A stretch of 64,000 bases of DNA. Origin: a virus. A program made the position numbers and the translations under genes. Below are positions 40,424 to 48,383 of the stretch, piece by piece (within the stretch, counting starts at the first letter, position 1; the number at the start of each line of letters is the position of its first letter). The notes under the pieces are model-generated. The model did not search any database and had not been told where the DNA came from. It saw nothing but the letters and a program-made list of their open reading frames with translations. The DNA lies in IMG/VR virus record IMGVR_UViG_3300046660_000716, positions 124,001 through 188,000 of that record, one strand, 5' to 3'.

Positions 40424-40455
40424 GCAAACTGAACCAAATGGAGATGTCCAAATGA
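40420..40455 (+). CDS. 11-codon minicistron linking 40115 and 40452 genes
   Basis: An ATG overlapping the previous stop by ATGA opens MSKLNQMEMSK, whose stop overlaps the next ATG by ATGA. No ribosome site of its own. The perfect chaining suggests that translation is passed through it to the 40452 gene. Confidence 0.35.
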   Translation: MSKLNQMEMSK

Positions 40456-41267
40456 AGCAGCTGTACTGCATCTTCTCCACCAGCGGCCCCTGGAGCAGCG
40501 ACGAGCTGTGCTACGTCGGCACGCTGCGCTCCACGCCTGAGACGGTCGTCTCTGACCTCAGCATCACGTACGGCGCTGGCTTCGCAAGCGGTGTCGAAGT
40601 GGTCGGGTACGACGAGATCGCCAGGTACCTGGATGCACAGAACATCACCGCGAAGTACGAGGGCGCCGAGCTGGCGCTGATCGCCGGTCCGGTCAACGAC
40701 GAGCTGGTGGTCTACGTGGCCGTCGAGGCGCGCGGCGAGGGGCCTAGCGTTCCCGTGTTCCCGCTCCGCTTCACCGTCAGCGGCAGCGGCTCCCAGGACG
40801 GCATCTACGCCTTCCCGAGCGGCCTGGCCGAGCGCCCGTACATCAACAACGATTTCCTGGCCAGCAGCGTCGACATCGCAGAGCACCTGGACTTCTGGGC
40901 TCTGCAGCACGAGGGCGATGGCATCATCGCGTCCGACATCGACGTCCTCGACCTGGGCGGCATCGACGGCACCGGTCGCGCATTCGAGCCCGAGTGGGAC
41001 CACCGCCTGCACGCGCTGCTGTACCGCGCCGGCATCGCGGATCTGACGGTCGAGAACGACCAGGACCAGACCGTCGACCGCAGCAACGTAGTGGTCGTGC
41101 TCGTGTCCCGCGGTCTCGGACCGAGCCACAACGTGCTGATCGGCGGCCTGCCGGACCGCGCGCCGGTGTGCGTGGGTCGCTTCGTGCGCGCCGACCACGC
41201 GATGATGGTGGCCAACACCCTCGCAACCAAGATGGGCGCCGCCGGCGTCCGCCTCCAACAAGGATAA
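40452..41267 (+). CDS. Hypothetical protein of a local paralogous family, two domains
   Basis: A 271-residue protein. The N-terminal domain (KQLYCIFSTSGPWSSDELCYV, then KYEGAELALIAGPVNDEL) aligns with the 30201 and 30539 products. The C-terminal domain (ERPYINNDFLASSVDIAEHL, then DFWALQ) aligns with the 41272 product (GKPYSDGDFCATSIDIEEYL, DFWMLN). It joins two families in one protein. No enzymatic motif. Function unknown. Confidence 0.6.
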   Translation: MKQLYCIFSTSGPWSSDELCYVGTLRSTPETVVSDLSITYGAGFASGVEVVGYDEIARYLDAQNITAKYEGAELALIAGPVNDELVVYVAVEARGEGPSVPVFPLRFTVSGSGSQDGIYAFPSGLAERPYINNDFLASSVDIAEHLDFWALQHEGDGIIASDIDVLDLGGIDGTGRAFEPEWDHRLHALLYRAGIADLTVENDQDQTVDRSNVVVVLVSRGLGPSHNVLIGGLPDRAPVCVGRFVRADHAMMVANTLATKMGAAGVRLQQG

Positions 41268-41271
41268 CCGC

Positions 41272-41832
41272 ATGAGCAAGCAACGCCAGGGGGTCTTCCC
41301 CGAAGTATTCACCGTCACCGGCGGCCTGGGCTCGTTCGACTACAAGATCGACGGCACCCCGGTCGGCAAGCCCTACAGCGACGGCGACTTCTGCGCGACG
41401 TCGATCGACATCGAGGAATACCTCGACTTCTGGATGCTGAACAGCCCGGGCGGCGTTCCGACCGAGGAGAACATCGTCGGCCTAGGGCACCACAACCCGG
41501 ACGGCACCTACGTGCCGGCCGAGGTCAGCTTCCGCGTCGCGGCGCTGCTCGACCGCGCCAGCGAGAGCTTCATGGAAGCGTGGGAGAAGAACCCCCACGC
41601 CCGCGACCTCGATCTGGTGCACGGCTTCGTGGACGGCTACACCGTCCGCCTCGTCGTCCTGCGCGGCACCAAGCTGGAACGGACGTTCGTCGTCGGCCGC
41701 TTCCACATCGACGGCCACGCCACCGATGTGACCGCCGAGATCATCGAGGCGATGCACCTCCCGGGTGCGCGCTTCCTGGTCGAGGCGCCGCAGGACCTGG
41801 ATCCAGCGCCGACGGGCGTCGCGGTCCACTAA
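41272..41832 (+). CDS. Hypothetical protein, paralogue of C-terminal domain of 40452
   Basis: A 186-residue protein starting four bases after the previous stop. It shares a domain with the second half of the 40452 protein. Beta-rich, with a mid-region LVHGFVDGYTVRLVVLRGTK and acidic end. The neighbour relationship suggests tandem duplication followed by domain loss. Confidence 0.6.
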   Translation: MSKQRQGVFPEVFTVTGGLGSFDYKIDGTPVGKPYSDGDFCATSIDIEEYLDFWMLNSPGGVPTEENIVGLGHHNPDGTYVPAEVSFRVAALLDRASESFMEAWEKNPHARDLDLVHGFVDGYTVRLVVLRGTKLERTFVVGRFHIDGHATDVTAEIIEAMHLPGARFLVEAPQDLDPAPTGVAVH

Positions 41833-41841
41833 TTAGGGGCG

Positions 41842-41879
41842 ACCGCCGCCGCTGCGGGCCACATCGTTGGCGGCGGTCT
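41842..41879 (+). terminator. Hairpin after 41272 gene
   Basis: GACCGCCGCC pairs with GGCGGCGGTC around an 18-base loop, 9 bases after the stop. A long leader with a second hairpin follows. Confidence 0.55.
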
Positions 41880-41985
41880 CCTCTATGTGCCCCCGCAAGG
41901 GCGCATCTCCTTCATCACAGCCGCACGACGGGACGGCAATGTGGCAAACCCGCGGGTGTTCTGACCTTTCTTTCGCCCGAGATGG

Positions 41986-42036
41986 CCGCCATGGATCGCA
42001 AGGTCCATGGCGGTCCCCTAACCGCAACATTTTTTT
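41986..42036 (+). other. Hairpin plus U-run in leader of RNA polymerase beta-prime piece
   Basis: CCGCCATGGA pairs with TCCATGGCGG around an eight-base loop, with a run of seven T about 16 bases later, only 25 bases before the 42061 start. It may be an attenuator controlling beta-prime expression or the end of an upstream transcript. Confidence 0.5.
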
Positions 42037-42060
42037 GATCAACATCTTGGGATTTTTACC

Positions 42061-43587
42061 ATGGAACTCTCCGCACTCAACGTCGACAAGTTCATCGAGG
42101 TGAACCAGCTGCAGCCCGTGACGGCCCTCACCTTCTTCGAGGCGACCGGCGCTCCCACGGAGGGCGGCCTGTTCTCCACGTCCATCTTCGGGCGGGCCGG
42201 GTCCGAGGACCGCCGCCGCCGCTGGGCCTATATCGACCTCAACGGTCGCTTTCTGCATCCGCTCGTCTATAAAACGATCACCCAGTTGAACCGTAAGTTC
42301 CCCGACATCGTGGCCGGCCTGCAGCGCGTGCGGCTCACCCGCTCCGGCGAGATGCAGAACGTCCCCGACGAGGAGAACGAGGGCTGGAGCGGCCTGGACG
42401 CGCTGTACGAGCACTGGACCGAGATCAACTGGGGTGTGGCCGAGCCGGGCTCCCAGCGCGCCGAGCGCGTGGGCATGCTCAACGCCCTGCGCAAGCACCG
42501 CGACATCGCGTTCGTAACGAGGTGGCACGTCATCCCTGCCATGTTCCGCGACGTGGACACCTCCTCGGGCGACCGCATCAAGGAGGTCCCGCCCATCAAC
42601 TCGCTGTACATCCAGATGATGACCAGCGCGCCAACCCGCGTGTCCGGCCTCACCTTCGTCGACGGGACCAGGAAGCGCCGGGCGCAGGAGACGCTGTACG
42701 AGCTGCACCGCTCCGCCCTGGACCTCATCAGCGGCAAGCACGGCCTGATCCAGGACCGCGTGCTCGGCAAGTACACCGACTGGGCAGTGCGCGGCGTGCT
42801 GTCCGGCCCGGCGCTGGCCAAGGCGGCCAAGCCCGGGGAGCAGGAGGTTCCGTTCGGCACCATCGGCATGCCGCTGTACCTGGTGATCAACGCCTTCCAG
42901 CCGTTCGTCATCAAGCGGCTGACCGAGATCTTCCGACTGTACGCCACCGGGCAGGAGCGCATCCTGGTGCGCACCGAGGAGGGCAAGGAGCCGGTGTACT
43001 TCGAGATCCCGGCCGAAGCGAAGGCCCAGCTGGAGCCGGAGCTGTACAAGAAGTGGATCTCCCGCTTCATGCGCAGCCAGGCCAACAGGCTGGACGTGGT
43101 GTCGCTGAAGACAGGCAAGGGCAAGACGATCGCCCTGCCGCTGTACGACGCGGTGCTGGGGCGCCCGACGACCCTGCTGGACCTCTTCTTCATTGTAGCG
43201 CAGGACGTGATCGCGGACAAGTACGTGATGTTCACGCGGTACCCCGTCGAGGACTTCCGGGCGTGCCACTTCGCCAAGCCCGTGGTGCTGACCACGGAGC
43301 GAACGGAGTTGGTCACGATCGGTGCTCACGAGTATAAGCGCTACCCGATCATCACAGGGCGGCCAAGGTGGATTGACAGCTTCCGGATCAACAACAGCTA
43401 CACGAAGGCGATGGGCGCCGACTACGACGGAGACACGCACCGGGTGGTCGGAATCTTCACGCAGGAGGCCAACGCCGAGGCGGAGCATCTCATCCAGCAG
43501 CCGACGAACTACTGCGACGGCCAGGGCAACGCCAGCCGCCCCGTGGCCAACGAGGCCATACTCACGCTGTACGCTCTGACCAAGTAG
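42061..43587 (+). CDS. Phage RNA polymerase beta-prime subunit, N-terminal piece with catalytic motif
   Basis: A 508-residue polypeptide matching the first half of bacterial beta-prime. GGLFSTSIFG near residue 35 matches the zipper-region GGLFD..IFGP segment. LGKYTDWAVRGVLSGPALAKA corresponds to the LLGKRVDYSGRSVI segment (lid/rudder area). WHVIPAMFRDV matches the segment before the clamp. MGADYDGDTHR at 451-461 is the catalytic Mg-binding NADFDGD motif (D454, D456, D458). It ends right after VANEAILTLYALTK, at the known split site of jumbo phage beta-prime. The C-terminal half is probably the 52568 product. Followed by a terminator and an HNH endonuclease gene. Weak ribosome site. Confidence 0.9.
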   Translation: MELSALNVDKFIEVNQLQPVTALTFFEATGAPTEGGLFSTSIFGRAGSEDRRRRWAYIDLNGRFLHPLVYKTITQLNRKFPDIVAGLQRVRLTRSGEMQNVPDEENEGWSGLDALYEHWTEINWGVAEPGSQRAERVGMLNALRKHRDIAFVTRWHVIPAMFRDVDTSSGDRIKEVPPINSLYIQMMTSAPTRVSGLTFVDGTRKRRAQETLYELHRSALDLISGKHGLIQDRVLGKYTDWAVRGVLSGPALAKAAKPGEQEVPFGTIGMPLYLVINAFQPFVIKRLTEIFRLYATGQERILVRTEEGKEPVYFEIPAEAKAQLEPELYKKWISRFMRSQANRLDVVSLKTGKGKTIALPLYDAVLGRPTTLLDLFFIVAQDVIADKYVMFTRYPVEDFRACHFAKPVVLTTERTELVTIGAHEYKRYPIITGRPRWIDSFRINNSYTKAMGADYDGDTHRVVGIFTQEANAEAEHLIQQPTNYCDGQGNASRPVANEAILTLYALTK

Positions 43588-43640
43588 AGGGGCGCGGCTT
43601 TTTTTTGCCGGATTCCCGTCCCGCCGATGGCAAACGACAA

Positions 43641-43668
43641 CCGTGCATCCACGCGATGCACGGTTTTC
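43641..43668 (+). terminator. Strong intrinsic terminator
   Basis: CCGTGCATC pairs with GATGCACGG around CACGC, followed by TTTTCTAT. Ends the beta-prime unit. Confidence 0.85.
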
Positions 43669-43716
43669 TATCTGCTCGAAGCTTGGAATAAAAAATATCC
43701 CTACTGAACTAGAAAC

Positions 43717-43983
43717 ATGACAAAAACGAAGCCAACGACGTTTGTGAACGACCTCGGACCCGTAACGTGTAGCTGCTGTACAGAGCCCCGGCCGAGGGCG
43801 AAAAGCATCAAGATCAACATCGACCGCCTGCACTACAAATGGCTGTGCTCGCGCTGCTTCGCAACACAACTAAGAACACAGAAGGAATCCAATGACGCAA
43901 CAAGAGACGCCACGCCGTCCGGGCCGTCGTCCGATCCTAACGCCCGAGATCGTCGAGTCGTGCAAGGCGCGGCTTGCCGCTGA
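43717..43983 (+). CDS. Small zinc-finger-like protein overlapping the HNH gene
   Basis: An 88-residue frame starting MTKTKPTTFVNDLG. The first 60 residues hold two CxxC pairs (TCSCCTEP and LCSRCFATQ), likely a zinc site. The last 30 residues overlap the HNH gene in another frame and are low-complexity, so the protein may be shorter in practice. Starts 49 bases after the terminator; weak ribosome site. Confidence 0.45.
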   Translation: MTKTKPTTFVNDLGPVTCSCCTEPRPRAKSIKINIDRLHYKWLCSRCFATQLRTQKESNDATRDATPSGPSSDPNARDRRVVQGAACR

Positions 43984-44812
43984 GAGCGCGAACGACACGA
44001 TAGCCTCGCTGGCGCGGGAGTACAACGTTCACTCCACCACGATGCGCATGGCCGTGCGCGGGACAACGTGGGCCAACCGTGACCCCGCCTCCGTGCCCGA
44101 GCCCGAGGGCATGCGACGCATCCCTGGCTACTCTGCCTACTTCGCTGACCGGCGCGGCGACATCTACTCCGCCCGCCAGAGCGACTCGCTGAAGCCGCTG
44201 GCGTTCGGTGCCTCCGGCAAGGGTAGGAAGGTCTTCCTGATCGCGGACGGGGCCGAGAAGGGTCACACCGCGCAGGTCCACGATCTCATCTGCGCCGCGT
44301 GGCACGGCCCGCGTCCGACGGACCGCCACCGCGTCCGCCACATCGACGAGGACCGCACCCACAACTCGCCGGACAATCTGGCCTGGGGCGAGCCCGGCGA
44401 GGTTCCCCGCTCCGGCGGCGGGGCCACAGGGGAGGCGCACGGCCGCTCCAAGCTGACCGACGCTGACGTGCTGCAGGTGCTGGCCTACGCGGCGGCCGGC
44501 GAGCGCCCCGCCGACATCGCGCGGCACAAGCACGTCCACCCGACGACGATCTCGGGCATCGTGGCCCGCCGTCTATGGAGCCACGTCCAGATCCCGGACG
44601 GCGGCCTGCCGGCCGTCGCCCCGCTCCCGCACGCCGACCGGCGCGTGTCCTCCGGTCAGAACCACGGCCGCGCCAAGCTCAATGACGCCGCCGTCGGCCG
44701 TATCCGCCTCAGCCTGCCCCACAAGAGCAACGCGGAGCTCGCCAAGGAGGAGAAGGTCCACCCGACCACCATCGCAAGGATCCGCTCGGGCCGCGGCTGG
44801 AGGGCGCCGTGA
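43892..44812 (+). CDS. HNH endonuclease, probable homing endonuclease
   Basis: A 306-residue protein with AGAAGGA before the ATG. The core VHDLICAAWHG (H130), HRVRHIDEDRTHNSPDNLAW (H150, N158/N162) is a typical HNH nuclease centre. Three similar helix-turn-helix units flank it: residues 15-60 (ILTPEIVESCKARLAA...EYNVHSTTMRMAVRGTTW), 184-228 (KLTDADVLQVLAYAAAGERP) and 258-303 (KLNDAAVGRIRLSLPHKSN, ending STTIARI-like). Such repeats set DNA-site recognition. Homing endonucleases sit next to conserved genes such as RNA polymerase; this one lies directly downstream of beta-prime. Overlaps the next gene by GTGA. Confidence 0.8.
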   Translation: MTQQETPRRPGRRPILTPEIVESCKARLAAESANDTIASLAREYNVHSTTMRMAVRGTTWANRDPASVPEPEGMRRIPGYSAYFADRRGDIYSARQSDSLKPLAFGASGKGRKVFLIADGAEKGHTAQVHDLICAAWHGPRPTDRHRVRHIDEDRTHNSPDNLAWGEPGEVPRSGGGATGEAHGRSKLTDADVLQVLAYAAAGERPADIARHKHVHPTTISGIVARRLWSHVQIPDGGLPAVAPLPHADRRVSSGQNHGRAKLNDAAVGRIRLSLPHKSNAELAKEEKVHPTTIARIRSGRGWRAP

Positions 44813-46290
44813 GCGCCGTTGCGGCGGCGGACTTCGTCGGAACCGAGTTCGCCGGGGAGGTGGACGACAAGGGATATTTCCGGCGGGACTTCTCGCCCGA
44901 GCTGGAGGGTAGCCGGGAGCAGTGGACGGAGTACTGCGACGTGCAAGAAAGCTTCAGGACCCTGGGATACGAGCTCCGGGAACACTACTCAGAACACGAC
45001 TGCCTCACCGGCACCGTCGTCAAACTTAAGGCAGATATGACCATCGACCCATCCTCCATCAACCTGGAAGCCCTGCGCCAGGACGCTTGCAACTCGGCCC
45101 TGCGCAAGATCAACGCCAGCGAGACCCTGACCACCGCACTGATCGCCCGCGCCTGCTACGACGCGAACGGCGAGTACTGCAAGCTGGCCGGCGACGCCGA
45201 CCCGCTGCCGTGGGACCAGTGCTCCGCCTCGACCGAGGAGGGCGTGCTGTTCCGCATCAAGAATCCGGACGCTCCGAACAGCGCCCTGCACGAGAACTGG
45301 CTGAAGTCTAAGGCTGCGGACGGCTGGAAGTGGGGCGAGGTCAAGAACGTCGAGACCAAGGAGCACCCGGCGTTCCTGCCGTACGATAAGCTGCCCGAGA
45401 CCCAGCGCCTCAAGGACGAGCTGTTCACCCGCGTGGTGATGTTCCTGGTGCGCTATTTGGACCCGGCCCAGCTGGCCAACATCCGCTCGACTGGCACCGC
45501 GCCGGTCAGCGAGATCGCCTACGAGGGCGACGGCTTTGACGGGGACCCCGCCCTCGCTTTTAGCCAGGCCGACGCGATCGTAGCATCGGTCGTCGCCGGC
45601 CTGCCCAGCCACCGCGTGCTGACCGTCGGCGATCTCCCGAAGGCGTTCTACGATGCATGCAGCCTCTTCTACACCTCGCTGGGCGACACCGCGCAACTGG
45701 CCTACGTCGGCGGCGTGGTCGACAACTGCACCGCGCGCGTCATGTACGCGCTGGGCGGCGACTACGAGTCGGCCCAGGCCCAGCACGAGGACGTCGTCTC
45801 CATGATGCTGGAGGAGGGCTGGCGCTTCAGCACCGAGCGCGGCATCGACGCGGTCGCCATGGTCAGCCCGTACCTGTGCCCATGGGGCGACCTGCCGCTG
45901 CGCCGCAAGGTCGAGGAGACGATCCTGTTCGACGTCATCAAGGCCCTGAAGCCGGTGCTGGTGGGCCAGAAGGCGCCGGAGCCCGCCTCGATCGCGGGCC
46001 TGACCAACCTGTACAAGGGCGGGCAGGGCGACGCCCGCCAGTCGGACTCGCCCGTGCTCGATCCCGAGTGCAGCCTGTTCCGCAAGCGCTACCGCAAGCT
46101 GAGCGAGCCCGAGGTCGCGCTGCACGACGCGATCAAGGACAAGGCCGACGAGCTGTACCGCCTGTTCATGCAGGTCTCGCCGATCGACAAGGGCCAGGAC
46201 GCCAACCGCGAGCGCGGCGCCAACGTCCAGCTGGGCGTGCGCCACCTGGAGGACGCCGTGTACCGCGTGGTCAAGGGCCTGACGTCGTGA
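44809..46290 (+). CDS. Protein with two RyR-like domains
   Basis: A 493-residue acidic protein (GTG start in a GTGA overlap; an internal ATG at 45037 with AAGG upstream is an alternative). Residues about 150-215 carry a RyR-domain signature: NPDAPNSALHENWLKSKAAD, GWKWGEVKNVETKEHPAFLP and YDKLPETQRLKDELF. A second, weaker copy is at about 315-385 (MMLEEGWRFSTERGIDAVAM, then PWGDLPLRRKVEETILFDVI). A third weaker segment lies before the first. RyR domains are found in bacterial and phage proteins, some linked to conflict systems, and may sense a ligand. The role here is unknown. Confidence 0.65.
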   Translation: MSAVAAADFVGTEFAGEVDDKGYFRRDFSPELEGSREQWTEYCDVQESFRTLGYELREHYSEHDCLTGTVVKLKADMTIDPSSINLEALRQDACNSALRKINASETLTTALIARACYDANGEYCKLAGDADPLPWDQCSASTEEGVLFRIKNPDAPNSALHENWLKSKAADGWKWGEVKNVETKEHPAFLPYDKLPETQRLKDELFTRVVMFLVRYLDPAQLANIRSTGTAPVSEIAYEGDGFDGDPALAFSQADAIVASVVAGLPSHRVLTVGDLPKAFYDACSLFYTSLGDTAQLAYVGGVVDNCTARVMYALGGDYESAQAQHEDVVSMMLEEGWRFSTERGIDAVAMVSPYLCPWGDLPLRRKVEETILFDVIKALKPVLVGQKAPEPASIAGLTNLYKGGQGDARQSDSPVLDPECSLFRKRYRKLSEPEVALHDAIKDKADELYRLFMQVSPIDKGQDANRERGANVQLGVRHLEDAVYRVVKGLTS

Positions 46291-46529
46291 TCTCCGACTA
46301 CGTCCAGGCGCAGGCGCTGCTCTACCTCCAGTGGCTGGTCGAGCAGGCGAAGTACGACTGGGGCGTCCTGTCCCAGCCGTGGCTGTGGTACTGGGCGCTG
46401 GTTCCGGCCTTCTTCTACGCCGTCTTCGCCGTGTGCAAGTGGGTGATCATGCTGCTGCCAGTGTGGTTGCCCCTGCGGTTTGCACTGATGGCCGTCGCCG
46501 TCCTCATCCGCGCCTTCCGGGGCCGGTGA
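46287..46529 (+). CDS. Small membrane protein, two transmembrane helices (GTG start)
   Basis: Eighty residues starting with GTG in a GTGA overlap with the RyR gene. Two hydrophobic segments: WLWYWALVPAFFYAVFAVC at about 32-50 and MLLPVWLPLRFALMAVAVLI at about 55-75, with a basic C-terminal RAFRGR. Coupled to the RyR protein gene, it could anchor it at the membrane or act on its own. Confidence 0.6.
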   Translation: MISDYVQAQALLYLQWLVEQAKYDWGVLSQPWLWYWALVPAFFYAVFAVCKWVIMLLPVWLPLRFALMAVAVLIRAFRGR

Positions 46530-46544
46530 TCCGTTCGGAAAATG

Positions 46545-46568
46545 CCCGACTGCCCACCGGCAGTCGGG
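46545..46568 (+). terminator. Intergenic hairpin
   Basis: CCCGACTGCC pairs with GGCAGTCGGG around CACC, 15 bases after the membrane gene stop. No U-run. Confidence 0.6.
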
Positions 46569-46644
46569 ACCCCTCCGTCAACAGAACTTTGGTGCTTTCG
46601 CTGATGCGCGAACTCACCAATGAACCCTTTAGATTGGAGATGCC

Positions 46645-47883
46645 ATGGGCCAGGTAGTTTCTAGCGCCGAGATGAGGCGCGTCGTCGATGCGAACCTGCA
46701 CAGCTACATCGAGCAGGCGACGCAGACGTACTCCCGCCTCTTCGGCAAGACCCCGACTTTCGTGACGTACTACTCCCAGGACACGTCGCAGAGCTACGCG
46801 GACGTCAACCTGGGGGGCGCCATCCAGCTGGTCGGGCAGGAGAGCCCGCTCCGCTTCCAGAAGATCAACGACTTCCCCCTGTACGGGATGAGCGACGCGG
46901 ACGTCAGCTCCTCCTACGACGAGCTGCAGGGCATCGTCAGCGCCGGCGTCCACGGCGAGACCTACGCGCTCCCCGGCACGATCGAGCCGATGGAGAACGA
47001 CCGCTTCGTCATCGACTACCTCGAGACCAAACTGGTCTTCCGCGCGATCAGCTGCAACCCCGATCGCCTCGAGGGCAAGTCCTACTTCAAGATCGAGTGG
47101 GCGTTGGACCCGGTCGAGATCGGCACCATCGAGCGGCAGGTCGTCGAGTCCTTCGACTTCGAGCTGTCCACCATCGGCACGGGCGACAACCCGCTGATCG
47201 AGTCCGACCTGGCGATCCTGCTGCGCGAGATGGAGGTGCTGGTGGAGTTCCACCGCGCCTCCTACTGGAAGGCGTTCTACGACCGCAGCTCCGGCGCCCT
47301 GCTGTGCCGGACCGGCTTCGACAGACCGCTGCACGATCGCGGCGTGGACCTCATCGTGGCCAACAAGTCCCTGCTGGGGTCCAACGGCTACATGAAGGGC
47401 CGCACGGTCGTCCCTGTGGACTACTCCGACCGCGGCTCCTACGACGACATGGTGTACCCGCTGACCCTCTACTGGCAGGCCGAGCGCGGCAAGTGGGACC
47501 CGGCGGTGCAGACCCTGAACAGCGTCATGCTGGCGCCTTCCTCGCCGATCCGCCAGTCCAACCCGTTCTTCGCCGAGTTCGCGGTGGACGGCTACATCGA
47601 GGCCCTCACGGCCCCGAGCGCATCCTACCAGATCGGCGGTCCGGACTTCGTCGCCAAGACGACGGCGAAGGACTACGCCGATGATGTACCAATTCGTGCC
47701 CTGGCACGTCGATGCCTGCAGGAAGATGGAATGGGCACCGACACCCGCGTTGCATTGCGCGCGTTCAACCTAGCGCTGAACGATTCTTCCCTGGTCCTCA
47801 ACCGAGCAGACCAGTACTGGCTCATGCCGATCGTGCTGATGCGTGCAAAACGCTTCCGCGATCAGGCACGGGCGAACAACTGA
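46645..47883 (+). CDS. Hypothetical protein, probable virion component
   Basis: A 412-residue protein with TTGGAG before the ATG. Beta-rich, with many aromatic/acidic loops (YSRLFGKTPTFVTYYSQDTS, NLGGAIQLVGQESPLRFQK), a long strand pattern (FDFELSTIGTGDNPLIESD) and a basic C-terminal helix (VLMRAKRFRDQARANN). No catalytic motif. Size, composition and position ahead of a scaffold-like pair suggest a structural protein, without proof. Confidence 0.5.
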   Translation: MGQVVSSAEMRRVVDANLHSYIEQATQTYSRLFGKTPTFVTYYSQDTSQSYADVNLGGAIQLVGQESPLRFQKINDFPLYGMSDADVSSSYDELQGIVSAGVHGETYALPGTIEPMENDRFVIDYLETKLVFRAISCNPDRLEGKSYFKIEWALDPVEIGTIERQVVESFDFELSTIGTGDNPLIESDLAILLREMEVLVEFHRASYWKAFYDRSSGALLCRTGFDRPLHDRGVDLIVANKSLLGSNGYMKGRTVVPVDYSDRGSYDDMVYPLTLYWQAERGKWDPAVQTLNSVMLAPSSPIRQSNPFFAEFAVDGYIEALTAPSASYQIGGPDFVAKTTAKDYADDVPIRALARRCLQEDGMGTDTRVALRAFNLALNDSSLVLNRADQYWLMPIVLMRAKRFRDQARANN

Positions 47884-47951
47884 TTGACGCGCTGCGCCCC
47901 TGGGCATCCAGGGCGCACACCCACCCATCACACAACTTAGGAGATCACGCC

Positions 47952-48374
47952 ATGAGCGATACCTTCGCTGGGCTGAGCCGCCGCCTGAACGACCACATCC
48001 ACGACCGAGACACGGCCGAGGAGCTGTCCCACATCGTCGAAGAGACCGCAGAGCCTGGTCTGGACGGCGCCGACGCAATCATCGAGCTGGCGCTGGACGT
48101 CGGCTACGACCCGGACTCGTTCGACGCGGGCGACGCCGAGGACTCCGAGCTGGACGTCGTCATGAACATCGAAGAGGATGGCGACGACGCTCAGCTGGAA
48201 GTCGACGAGGACGGCAATCCGATCGATCCGAACGTCGACGACATGGAAGAGGGCGACATCGACGGCGCCCTGGACCTGCTGGCCGGCGAAATCGAATCCG
48301 AGGACGCGGAAGACGCGTCCCTGGGCCTGGGCGAGGCTGCAAAGCTGCGCACCGGCGAACTCCTGATCCTGTAA
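47952..48374 (+). CDS. Very acidic small protein
   Basis: A 140-residue protein with a TAGGAG site. Nearly a third of residues are D or E, concentrated at residues 50-115 (DAGDAEDSELDVVMNIEEDG). Mostly helical start (FAGLSRRLNDHIHDRDTAEE). Such acidity suits a DNA mimic, a scaffold or a nucleic-acid-competing protein. It is followed by the 48384 gene nine bases on. Confidence 0.55.
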   Translation: MSDTFAGLSRRLNDHIHDRDTAEELSHIVEETAEPGLDGADAIIELALDVGYDPDSFDAGDAEDSELDVVMNIEEDGDDAQLEVDEDGNPIDPNVDDMEEGDIDGALDLLAGEIESEDAEDASLGLGEAAKLRTGELLIL

Positions 48375-48383
48375 GGAGCCGCC

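Noticed and set aside
44842-45036. Extension of the RyR protein start as a separate exon or gene
   Set aside because: The frame is continuous from GTG 44809 and the GTGA overlap fits the style of the genome; the internal ATG at 45037 is only kept as an alternative.
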